12,813 bases of DNA from JAEUPI01 sp036520715. Its GTDB lineage: Bacteria; Pseudomonadota; Gammaproteobacteria; Burkholderiales; Burkholderiaceae_C. How positions within the stretch are numbered: position 1 is the first letter of the stretch; each line of letters begins with the position of its first letter. The translations under genes and the position numbers were made by a program. Under the pieces are notes generated by a model. That model ran no database searches. It was not told the origin of the DNA and was given only the letters and a program-made list of their open reading frames with translations. This document shows positions 7,200 through 12,813 of the stretch, piece after piece. The DNA lies in assembly GCA_036520715.1 (NCBI GenBank), contig DATDJF010000003.1:1-12813 (forward strand), read 5' to 3'.

Positions 7200-8432
7200 A
7201 TGGCCAAGGAATACAAGGATCTGATCGTCGGGCTGGACATCGGCACCGCCAAGGTGATGTGCGTGGTCGCCGAGATGCTGCCCGAGGGCGAGATGCGGCT
7301 CGCGGGTCTCGGCGTCTCGGCATCGCACGGCCTCAAGCGCGGCGTGGTGGTCAACATCGACGCCACCGTGCAGAGCATCCAGCACGCGCTGAAGGAGGCC
7401 GAGATGATGGCCGCCTGCAAGATCGAACGTGTGCACACCGGCATCACCGGCAGCCACATCCGCGGCCAGAACAGCTCGGGCATGGTGATCGTGCGCGACA
7501 ACCGCGAGGTGACGGCGGTCGACGTCGGCCGCGTGGTCGAGACCGCCAAGGCGATCAACATCCCCAACGACCAGCGGCTCTTGCTGGTGGAGCCGCAGGA
7601 GTTCGTGATCGACGGCCACGAGGTCAAGGAGCCGATCGGCATGAGCGGCAACCGGCTCGAGGTGAAGGTGCACATCGTCACCGGCGCGCAGAGCGCGGCC
7701 GAGAACATCCTCAAGTGCGTGCGCCGCTGCGGGCTGGAGGTCGAGCACCTGGTGCTCAACCCGAGCGCCTCGTCGCTGTCGGTGCTGTCCGCCGACGAAA
7801 AGGACCTCGGCGTCGCGCTGGTCGACATCGGCGCCGGCACCACCGACGTCGCGATCTTCACCGACGGCTCGATCCGCCACACCGCGGTGATCCCGATCGC
7901 CGGCGACCTGATCACCAGCGACATCGCGATGGCGCTGCGCACGCCCACCAAGGACGCCGAGGAGATCAAGGTCGAGCACGGCGTGGCCAAGCAGCTGCTG
8001 GCCGACCCGGCCGCGCAGCTCGAGGTGCCGGGGCTCGGCGACCGCGCGCCGCGGCTGCTGAGCCGGCAGGCGCTGGCGGGCGTGATAGAGCCGCGTGTCG
8101 AGGAGATCTTTTCGCTGGTGCACCAGGTGATCCGCGAGTCGGGCTACGAGGAGCTGCTGTCCTCGGGCATCGTGATCACCGGCGGCACCGCGGTGATGCC
8201 GGGCATGGTCGAGCTCGGCGAGGACATCTTCCTGAAGCCCGTTCGCAAGGGCGTGCCCACCTATGCGGGTGCGCTGCACGACATGGTGGCCAACCCGCGG
8301 TCGGCCACCGTGATGGGTTTGCTCGAGGAGGCGCGGCTGGCGCGTGCGCGCGGGCACAAGGCGCTGTCGCAAACAGGTTCGGTGAAGTCGATGTTCGGTC
8401 GCGCCAAGGACTGGATCGTCGGCAATTTTTGA
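7200..8432 (+). CDS. ftsA: cell division protein FtsA, actin-like FtsZ membrane tether
   Basis: FtsA is an actin-fold ATPase that anchors FtsZ to the inner membrane and recruits later divisome proteins. In 410 residues the phosphate-1 loop GLDIGTAKV is at 11-19, the phosphate-2 loop DIGAGTTDVAIF at 209-220 and the adenosine motif GIVITGGTAVMPGM at 323-336. The 1C domain characteristic of FtsA lies between about 85 and 165. The C-terminus, KSMFGRAKDWIVGNF (396-410), is the amphipathic membrane-targeting helix. AAGGG at 7187-7191 lies 8 bases before the ATG. The gene sits between ftsQ and ftsZ as usual, and its length is normal. Confidence 0.97.
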   Translation: MAKEYKDLIVGLDIGTAKVMCVVAEMLPEGEMRLAGLGVSASHGLKRGVVVNIDATVQSIQHALKEAEMMAACKIERVHTGITGSHIRGQNSSGMVIVRDNREVTAVDVGRVVETAKAINIPNDQRLLLVEPQEFVIDGHEVKEPIGMSGNRLEVKVHIVTGAQSAAENILKCVRRCGLEVEHLVLNPSASSLSVLSADEKDLGVALVDIGAGTTDVAIFTDGSIRHTAVIPIAGDLITSDIAMALRTPTKDAEEIKVEHGVAKQLLADPAAQLEVPGLGDRAPRLLSRQALAGVIEPRVEEIFSLVHQVIRESGYEELLSSGIVITGGTAVMPGMVELGEDIFLKPVRKGVPTYAGALHDMVANPRSATVMGLLEEARLARARGHKALSQTGSVKSMFGRAKDWIVGNF

Positions 8433-8520
8433 ATAAGGGGTTCGCGCGAGATCCCGGTACCAGGAGAAACGAGGCCGCTTGGGCTTCGTCGAAGGCAACT
8501 GCAACGTTAGGAGAGACCAA
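8433..8520 (+). other. 88-base ftsA-ftsZ spacer
   Basis: This is the widest gap inside the ftsW-ftsZ run. It contains an AGGAGA at 8463-8468, too far from ftsZ to serve its ATG, and the true ftsZ site at 8509-8514. No convincing -35/-10 pair was found by eye, although ftsZ often has promoters of its own and more may lie within ftsA. No hairpin stood out. Confidence 0.4.
8509..8514 (+). promoter_or_regulatory. ribosome binding site for ftsZ
   Basis: AGGAGA with 6 bases to ATG 8521 is a strong site, in line with the high expression of FtsZ. It settles the start against the in-frame TTG at 8479. Confidence 0.8.
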
Positions 8521-9750
8521 ATGCCCATCGAAATGATTGAAGAATTCGCGCAAGGCACCTTGATCAAGGTGGTCGGCGTCGGCGGCGGCGGCGGCAACGC
8601 CGTCGAGCACATGATCAGGAGCGGCGTGCAGAACGTCGAGTTCATCTGCGCCAACACCGATGCCCAGGCGCTCAACCGCTCGACCGCGCGCTCGCTGATC
8701 CAGCTCGGCGACACCGGCCTGGGCGCCGGCGGCAAGCCCGACAAGGGCAAGGCCGCGGCCGAGGAGGCCGAAGGCCGCGTGCGCGAGATGCTCGACGGCG
8801 CGCACATGGTGTTCATCACCGCCGGCATGGGCGGCGGCACCGGCACCGGCGCCGCGCCGGTGATCGCGCGCATCGCCAAGAGCATGGGCGTGCTCACCGT
8901 CGGCGTGGTGACCAAGCCGTTCGAGTTCGAGGGGCCGCGCCGCGCCCGCCAGGCCGACGCCGGCGCCTCCGAGCTCGAGGCCAACGTCGACAGCCTGATC
9001 GTGATCCTCAACGAGAAGCTGCTCGAGGTGCTGGGCGACGACGTCACGCAGACCGCGGCGTTCGCGCATGCCAACGACGTGCTGCGCAACGCGGTGGGCG
9101 GCATCAGCGACATCATCCACATGGACGCGCTGGTCAACGTCGACTTCGAGGACGTCAAGACGGTGATGAGCGAGCCCGGCAAGGCGATGATGGGCACCGC
9201 GATGGCCGGCGGCCCCGACCGCGCGATCAAGGCCGCCGAAGGCGCGGTGGCGTGCCCGCTGCTGGAGGGCATCGACCTGTCCGGTGCGCGCGGCGTGCTG
9301 GTGCTGATCGCGGCCAGCGAGTCGACGTTCAAGCTCAACGAAAGCAAGAACGCGATGAACTGCATCCGCCGCTATGCCGCCGACGACGCCTACATCATCT
9401 ACGGCGCCGCCTTCGACGAGAGCCTGGGCGACCAGCTGCGCGTGACGGTGATCGCCACCGGGCTGTCGCAGGCCAAGCGTGCGCAGACGCCGCTGTCGGT
9501 GGTGCAGTCGGCGCCGCTGCAACGCACCGGCACCGACAACGTGCCGGTGCTGCAGCAGCACGGCAACGGCAATGGCAACGGCGCGCACGCGCAGGCGCCA
9601 TCCGCCCCGGCGCACGACTACAACCAGTACGCCACGCCCAGCGTCTGGCGCAGCAACCGTGCGCAGGCAGCGGCCAAGGTGGAGGCCCTGAGCTCCAACG
9701 GCATGGACGAGATCGAGATCCCTGCCTTTCTGCGCAAGCAGGCTGACTGA
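8521..9750 (+). CDS. ftsZ: cell division GTPase FtsZ
   Basis: FtsZ is the tubulin-like GTPase that polymerises into the cytokinetic ring. The 409 residues begin MPIEMIEEF, the usual Burkholderiales start. The first nucleotide loop GVGGGGGNAVEHMI is at 19-32 and NTDAQAL at 45-51. The tubulin signature GGGTGTG is at 104-110 and the T7 synergy loop NVDFED at 206-211, supplying the catalytic Asp residues. After the GTPase core (to about 315) comes a linker of about 75 residues containing GNGNGNG (348-354, encoded by repeated GGCAAC/T at 9562-9582). The C-terminal peptide EIEIPAFLRKQAD (397-409) binds FtsA and other partners. The gene is intact. It is followed by a 119-base gap before lpxC, the longest between two plus-strand genes here. 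Confidence 0.98.
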   Translation: MPIEMIEEFAQGTLIKVVGVGGGGGNAVEHMIRSGVQNVEFICANTDAQALNRSTARSLIQLGDTGLGAGGKPDKGKAAAEEAEGRVREMLDGAHMVFITAGMGGGTGTGAAPVIARIAKSMGVLTVGVVTKPFEFEGPRRARQADAGASELEANVDSLIVILNEKLLEVLGDDVTQTAAFAHANDVLRNAVGGISDIIHMDALVNVDFEDVKTVMSEPGKAMMGTAMAGGPDRAIKAAEGAVACPLLEGIDLSGARGVLVLIAASESTFKLNESKNAMNCIRRYAADDAYIIYGAAFDESLGDQLRVTVIATGLSQAKRAQTPLSVVQSAPLQRTGTDNVPVLQQHGNGNGNGAHAQAPSAPAHDYNQYATPSVWRSNRAQAAAKVEALSSNGMDEIEIPAFLRKQAD

Positions 9751-9869
9751 TCCGGCTGCCGGCCAATGTGAGCAATAGTTTGCTGAAACGCCCCGCCGTC
9801 GGCCTGCTGCTGCGCAGCCGTCGGCCGGGCGTGCCCGAAGGGGGACCCCAGGCTTCCTACAATGGCGTC
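9751..9869 (+). other. ftsZ-lpxC intergenic region
   Basis: These 119 bases hold a direct repeat CCGTCGGCC at 9796-9804 and 9818-9826 flanking a perfect 10-base palindrome GCTGCGCAGC at 9809-9818. There is also a short CCGG-CTG-CCGG stem just after the ftsZ stop (9752-9762). No U-run follows either, so I cannot call a terminator. The right end carries the TACAAT box described separately. A GTG-initiated extension of lpxC through this region lacks a ribosome binding site and any family resemblance. Confidence 0.45.
9858..9863 (+). promoter_or_regulatory. candidate -10 box of an lpxC promoter
   Basis: TACAAT matches the sigma-70 -10 consensus TATAAT at 5 of 6 positions and stands out in this GC-rich stretch. 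No good -35 hexamer lies 16-18 bases upstream. A start site about 7 bases downstream would coincide with the lpxC ATG at 9870, giving a leaderless or nearly leaderless message, in line with the lack of a Shine-Dalgarno there. Confidence 0.45.
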
Positions 9870-10802
9870 ATGTTGGCGCAACGCACCTTGAAGTCGCTCG
9901 CCCGTGCGGTGGGCGTGGGCATGCACAGCGGGCAGAAAGTCGAGCTGACGATCCGGCCGGCGATGCCCGACACCGGCATCGTGTTCCGGCGCGTCGATCT
10001 GCCGCGCCCGGTGGACATTCCGGTGCGGCCGGATTCGGTGTGCGACACCCGCATGGCGTCGACCATCTCCCCCGGCGGCGACCCCGGCGCACCCAAGGTG
10101 CAGACCATCGAGCACCTGATGTCGGCCTGCAGCGGCCTCGGCCTCGACAACCTGCGGGTCGACATCGACGCCGACGAGGTGCCCATCCTCGACGGCTCGG
10201 CGGCGAGCTACGTGTTCCTGCTGCAGAACGCCGGCATCGCGCTGCAGGACGCGCCCAAGCGCTACTGGCGCGTGACGCGGCCGATCGAAGTGCGCGAGGG
10301 CGAGGGCGACCGCCTGATGTGGGCACGCTTGGAGCCGCACCACGGCTTCACCTTGACCTTCGAGATCGACTTCAAGCATCCGGCGGTCGACGCCACCGGC
10401 CAGCGCGTCACCTTCGACATGGGCAGCGGCCGCTACAAGCGCGACATCGCGCGCGCGCGCACCTTCGGCTTCAGCAAGGACGTGGCCGCGATGCGTTCGC
10501 GCGGCCTCACGCTCGGCGGCGCGATGGACAACGCGATCGTGGTCGACGACTCGCGTGTGCTCAACGCCGAGGGCCTGCGCTACGACGACGAGTTCGTCAA
10601 GCACAAGGTGCTCGACGCCATCGGCGACCTCTACGTCGCCGGGCCGATGCTGGCGCGCTACACGGCGTTTCGCAGCGGCCACGCATTGAACAACAAGCTG
10701 GTGCGCCAGCTGTTTGCCGAAGTCGGCGCCGCCGAGGCGGTGACCTTCGCCGATGCTGCGCAGGCACCGCCGGGCTTCGCCGAGCTGGCGCCGGCGTGGT
10801 GA
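9870..10802 (+). CDS. lpxC: UDP-3-O-acyl-N-acetylglucosamine deacetylase LpxC
   Basis: LpxC is the zinc-dependent deacetylase that commits UDP-3-O-acyl-GlcNAc to lipid A synthesis in the cytoplasm. The 310 residues begin MLAQRTLKSLARAVGVGMHSG, the usual family opening. The first zinc ligand is in TIEHLMSA (79-86: Glu81 general base, His82). LDGSAASYVFLLQ is at 108-120 and RARTFGF at 195-201. FVKHKVLDAIGDL (242-254) gives zinc ligands His245 and Asp249, and SGHALNN (269-275) the catalytic His271. All catalytic residues are present. There is no recognisable ribosome binding site within 15 bases, unlike most neighbours, and a TACAAT box lies just upstream. Position at the end of dcw after ftsZ is standard for proteobacteria. 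Confidence 0.97.
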   Translation: MLAQRTLKSLARAVGVGMHSGQKVELTIRPAMPDTGIVFRRVDLPRPVDIPVRPDSVCDTRMASTISPGGDPGAPKVQTIEHLMSACSGLGLDNLRVDIDADEVPILDGSAASYVFLLQNAGIALQDAPKRYWRVTRPIEVREGEGDRLMWARLEPHHGFTLTFEIDFKHPAVDATGQRVTFDMGSGRYKRDIARARTFGFSKDVAAMRSRGLTLGGAMDNAIVVDDSRVLNAEGLRYDDEFVKHKVLDAIGDLYVAGPMLARYTAFRSGHALNNKLVRQLFAEVGAAEAVTFADAAQAPPGFAELAPAW

Positions 10803-10820
10803 GAGGCATGGTGTCGTTCG

Positions 10821-11006
10821 ATGGTGCTGTTCCGCCTGATCTTCGGTCTCTTGCTGCTGGCCAGCCTGCTGTGCTTTGCGATGTACGTCGCCACCAAGGC
10901 GCCGGTGTGGCGCACGCGTGGCGTGGTGGTGCTCAAGTGGACGCTGATCGCGGCCGCGGGGTTCTTCGGCGTCCTGATCCTCGAGCGACTGCCGTTGTTC
11001 CTCTGA
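10821..11006 (+). CDS. small two-helix membrane protein, function unknown
   Basis: A 61-residue protein, mostly hydrophobic: a first helix at about 5-22 (RLIFGLLLLASLLCFAMY), a short basic loop with WRTRG (31-35), and a second helix at about 37-56 ending LERLPLFL. It starts 18 bases after the lpxC stop. GAGAGG at 10801-10806 is 14 bases from the ATG, rather far. I think a similar small protein follows lpxC in related Burkholderiales, but have no search to confirm it. The basic loop between the helices suggests that both ends face the periplasm. No enzymatic motif is visible. Confidence 0.7.
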   Translation: MVLFRLIFGLLLLASLLCFAMYVATKAPVWRTRGVVVLKWTLIAAAGFFGVLILERLPLFL

Positions 11007-11016
11007 GGGGGGCGCG

Positions 11017-11307
11017 ATGACGTATCTCTACATCGCCAGCGTGGCGCTGGTCATGCTCACACTGGCTGCCTCGGGGCTCTACTGGTCGGTGTACGCCGGC
11101 ACCGGCGAGCAGGTGGCGCGCCTGCGCGCGGTCGGCTTCTTCCGCTGGGCGGTGGTGATCATGCTGGCCACCTTCAACTTCTGGATCTTCACCCGTGTCG
11201 GCGGTGCGATCAAAGACATCTGGTTCCCGGCGGCACCGCCACCGCCGCCGGCGTTGATCGATGGCCAGTTGCCCGGCCGCCCGCCGCCGGAAGAAACCAA
11301 GCCCTAG
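11017..11307 (+). CDS. small membrane protein with proline-rich tail, function unknown
   Basis: A 96-residue protein with two hydrophobic helices, about 4-26 (LYIASVALVMLTLAASGLYWSVY) and 43-61 (FRWAVVIMLATFNFWIF). They are separated by a loop with two arginines (EQVARLRAVG), so both ends probably lie outside the cytoplasm. The tail from 70 on is Pro-rich (PAAPPPPPALIDG, then GRPPPEETKP). A G-rich ribosome binding stretch GAGGGGGG (11005-11012), overlapping the stop of the previous gene, lies 4 bases before the ATG, so the two small genes are probably co-translated. I do not recognise the family. The gene converges on the hydrolase with 13 bases between the stops. Confidence 0.7.
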   Translation: MTYLYIASVALVMLTLAASGLYWSVYAGTGEQVARLRAVGFFRWAVVIMLATFNFWIFTRVGGAIKDIWFPAAPPPPPALIDGQLPGRPPPEETKP

Positions 11308-11320
11308 CAGCCCCAAGCGC

Positions 11321-12031
11321 CTAGAACAGGTGCTCGCTCAGGAACTGCAGGCTGCGCCCGTGCGCGAGCGCCGCGCTCGGCGCGTGGTACGACGCCCGCG
11401 CCCAGCAATTGAAGCCATGCATCGCGCCGGGGTACACGTGCACCTCGGCCGGCTTGCCGTGCATCGCCGTGCGCACCTTGTCGACGGCGCTCATCGAAAT
11501 ATGGTCGTCGTGCTCGGCGTAGTGGAACAACACCGGGCACTTGATGCCGGCGGCCTTGTCGAGCTGATCGTGGATGCCGCCGCCGTAGTACGCCACCGCG
11601 GCGTCGACACCTGCCGTGGCGGCAGCGAGAAACGCGAGCCGCCCGCCCATGCAGTAGCCGATGGCGCCGACCTTGCCGCCGGCCACCTCGGGCCGTGAGC
11701 GCAGCGCCGTCACCGTGGCCACCATGTCGAGGCCGAGCTCGGCACCCTTGAGCTGGCCAGCGAGCTGGATGCCGCGCTGGCGTTCGGCGCCTTCATAGCC
11801 GAGCTCGACGCGCCGCTGCGAGCGCCAGAAGATGTCGGGCGCCAGCACCACGAAGCCATCGAGCGCGTACTGATCGGCGACCGCGCGGATGTGCTCGTTG
11901 ACGCCGAAGATCTCCTGGAACAGCACCAGGCCGGGGCCGCTGCCCGCGGGCGGCTGCGCCAGATAGGCATCGAAGAACGCGCCGCCTGGCACGGCGACCG
12001 AGGTCCATTCGGTCTTCACGGGTGAGGCCAT
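11321..12031 (-). CDS. dienelactone hydrolase family protein (alpha/beta hydrolase)
   Basis: A 236-residue cytoplasmic alpha/beta-hydrolase of the dienelactone hydrolase (carboxymethylenebutenolidase) family. The catalytic triad is visible: the nucleophile Cys127 in IGYCMGG (124-130), Asp175 in YAEHDDHI (171-178) and His205 in GAMHGFN (202-208). Glu40 in FQEIFGVNEHIR (38-49) matches the Glu that activates the cysteine in the classical enzyme. The start ATG has AAGGAG (12041-12046 on the minus strand) 9 bases upstream, inside the 18-base gap after ruvC, so the two are probably one transcript. No catechol-degradation gene is nearby, so the substrate cannot be inferred; family members are often general esterases. 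The family is certain, the substrate unknown. Confidence 0.9.
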   Translation of the reverse strand: MASPVKTEWTSVAVPGGAFFDAYLAQPPAGSGPGLVLFQEIFGVNEHIRAVADQYALDGFVVLAPDIFWRSQRRVELGYEGAERQRGIQLAGQLKGAELGLDMVATVTALRSRPEVAGGKVGAIGYCMGGRLAFLAAATAGVDAAVAYYGGGIHDQLDKAAGIKCPVLFHYAEHDDHISMSAVDKVRTAMHGKPAEVHVYPGAMHGFNCWARASYHAPSAALAHGRSLQFLSEHLF

Positions 12032-12049
12032 GGATTCAATCTCCTTCGA

Positions 12050-12601
12050 TCAATAGGTCCTGCCACGTTTGTACTGCGCATGCGCCTTGCGCGCCAGCGG
12101 CGACGCGCGCGCGATGGCGGCGAATGCACCGGCCGCATGCGCATGCGTGATCGCCAGGCCCAGCGCATCGGCGGCATCCTTGCCGGGTTCGCGCGACAGC
12201 GCCAGCAGGCGCGCCACCATCGACTGGACCTGCGCCTTGGTGGCCAGGCCGTGGCCGACCACCGCCTTCTTCATCTGCAGCGCGGTGTACTCGGCCACCG
12301 GCAGGCCGCCGGCCACCAGCGCCGCCAGCGCCGCGCCGCGCGCCTGCCCGAGCAACAGCGTGCTCTGCGGGTTGACGTTGACGAACACGATCTCCACCGA
12401 CGCGGCATCGGGCCGATAACGTTGCACGACCTCGCAGACGCCGTCGAAGATCAGCTTCAAGCGCAGCGGCAGCTCGCCGCGCGGCGCTTCGAGCGTGCTG
12501 ATCGTGCCGCTGGCGACGTAGCGCAGACGCACGCCTTCGCATTCGACGACGGCGAAGCCGGTGCGCTGCAGGCCGGGGTCGATGCCGAGGATGCGTGTCA
12601 T
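12050..12601 (-). CDS. ruvC: Holliday junction resolvase RuvC
   Basis: RuvC is the endonuclease that cuts Holliday junctions made during recombination repair, working with the RuvAB branch-migration motor. The 183 residues have the RNase H-like fold signatures: GIDPGLQRTGFAVV (6-19) with Asp8, SVEIVFVNVNPQSTLLLGQARG (68-89) with Glu70, and KDAADALGLAITHAH (141-155) with Asp142 and Asp145, completing the catalytic acidic set. The ATG at 12601 gives the standard MTRILGIDPG start, with CTCCCCC on the plus strand (12613-12619, GGGGGAG on the coding strand) 11 bases before it. The frame stays open to 12760, but that extension crosses palindromic intergenic DNA and resembles no RuvC. ruvA and ruvB are not in the window. 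Confidence 0.96.
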   Translation of the reverse strand: MTRILGIDPGLQRTGFAVVECEGVRLRYVASGTISTLEAPRGELPLRLKLIFDGVCEVVQRYRPDAASVEIVFVNVNPQSTLLLGQARGAALAALVAGGLPVAEYTALQMKKAVVGHGLATKAQVQSMVARLLALSREPGKDAADALGLAITHAHAAGAFAAIARASPLARKAHAQYKRGRTY

Positions 12602-12690
12602 GTTTTCAGGGGCTCCCCCACCTTGGATCTTGCCTGCTCCTGCGCGAGGCAAAGCCGCGGGTGGGTATGCGCCGGCGCTCGTGTGCAGCG

Positions 12691-12709
12691 GTCGGCCCTG
12701 CGGGCCGAC
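12691..12709. repeat. perfect 8-pair inverted repeat
   Basis: GTCGGCCC, a 3-base loop TGC, then GGGCCGAC. The stem is strong in either strand. No T-run follows on either side, so an intrinsic terminator is unlikely; a REP-like palindromic unit fits better. Confidence 0.7.
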
Positions 12710-12736
12710 TCCCTTGCGGTGCTCGGTCTCGTGGCC

Positions 12737-12805
12737 CGCGTCGAAACTCGCTCCACTCACTTCGTTCGTTGTGCTCGAACAATCGACGCGAGTCAGAAGA
12801 CGAAG
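12737..12805. repeat. compound inverted-repeat element
   Basis: CGCGTCGA (12737-12744) is inverted at TCGACGCG (12783-12790). Inside, GTTCG (12764-12768) pairs with CGAAC (12776-12780). Competing arms are ACTCGC (12746-12751) with GCGAGT (12788-12793), and CTTCGT (12760-12765) with ACGAAG (12800-12805). So many overlapping complementary arms in 70 bases suggest a dispersed intergenic palindromic repeat of the kind common in GC-rich Burkholderiales. Copy number in the genome cannot be seen from here. Confidence 0.6.
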
Positions 12806-12813
12806 CGCGCGCT

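Larger units (their letters stand above)
12602..12813. other. 212-base gene-free region upstream of ruvC
   Basis: I find no coding region here that resembles a protein family; the ruvC-frame extension and other frames look random. The region carries a ruvC ribosome binding site at its left end, a perfect palindrome GCGCCGGCGC (12669-12678), an 8-pair hairpin (12691-12709) and a set of overlapping inverted repeats (12737-12805). It runs off the window, so the upstream neighbour of ruvC cannot be seen. No strong sigma-70 promoter for ruvC was found by eye. Confidence 0.6.

Noticed and set aside
8479..8508. TTGGGC ... AACGTT as a promoter directly before ftsZ
   Set aside because: Both hexamers are poor, and the implied start would fall within the ftsZ ribosome binding site.
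8479..8520. TTG start for FtsZ 14 codons upstream
   Set aside because: ATG 8521 has AGGAGA at ideal spacing and gives the conserved MPIEMIEEF opening; the extension matches no FtsZ.
5142..9365. A 1407-codon open frame on the minus strand across ddl, ftsQ, ftsA and most of ftsZ
   Set aside because: It lies opposite four unmistakable genes. Its product is low-complexity His/Arg/Ala/Gln, as expected from the complementary frame of GC-rich codons.
9752..9762. CCGG-CTG-CCGG as an ftsZ terminator
   Set aside because: Only 4 pairs and no following T-run; not enough for an intrinsic terminator.
9768..9869. GTG-initiated 34-residue extension of LpxC
   Set aside because: No ribosome binding site, an Arg/Pro-rich sequence unlike LpxC, and it crosses a region with repeat and promoter-like features.
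11261..11698. 145-codon plus-strand frame opposite the hydrolase gene
   Set aside because: It is antisense to a gene with a full catalytic triad and has a shadow-type composition without a recognisable motif.
12602..12760. 53-residue N-terminal extension of RuvC
   Set aside because: RuvC begins at MTRILGIDPG, with the catalytic Asp about 8 residues in; the extension is translated palindromic intergenic DNA.

Overview
The window is a piece of a chromosomal dcw (division and cell wall) cluster from a very GC-rich Gram-negative bacterium. The gene order murD-ftsW-murG-murC-ddl-ftsQ-ftsA-ftsZ-lpxC, the FtsZ tail ending in an IPAFLRKQ-type peptide, the LpxC gene and the MurG motif variants all suggest a betaproteobacterium of the order Burkholderiales (Comamonadaceae / Rubrivivax-Leptothrix type). 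That placement comes from remembered family features, not from a search.

Positions 1 to 10802, plus strand: nine genes in one direction, tightly packed. murD enters from the left edge without its start. ftsW, murG, murC and ddl follow, joined by 4-base start/stop overlaps or by short relay reading frames, then ftsQ, ftsA and ftsZ, and finally lpxC after a 119-base gap. MurD, MurC and Ddl make the cytoplasmic UDP-MurNAc-pentapeptide precursor and its D-Ala-D-Ala. MurG makes lipid II on the inner membrane face. FtsW is the SEDS glycosyltransferase of the septum. FtsQ, FtsA and FtsZ form the scaffold and ring of the divisome. LpxC commits UDP-acyl-GlcNAc to lipid A, tying outer-membrane synthesis to the same locus.

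Positions 10803 to 11307, plus strand: two small two-helix membrane proteins of unknown function directly downstream of lpxC. Positions 11321 to 12601, minus strand: ruvC (Holliday junction resolvase) followed 18 bases later by a dienelactone-hydrolase-family gene, converging on the plus-strand genes. Positions 12602 to 12813 hold no gene I can support, but contain several inverted repeats that look like an intergenic palindromic element.

I see no novel defence, mobile or biosynthetic system; the gene content is ordinary. The most unusual feature is between murG and murC. The first 37 bases around the murC start are present twice (34 of 37 identical), creating a 28-codon mini-ORF that overlaps murG at one end and murC at the other, with a hairpin between the copies. 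A second, 12-codon relay ORF bridges murD and ftsW in the same overlapping style.
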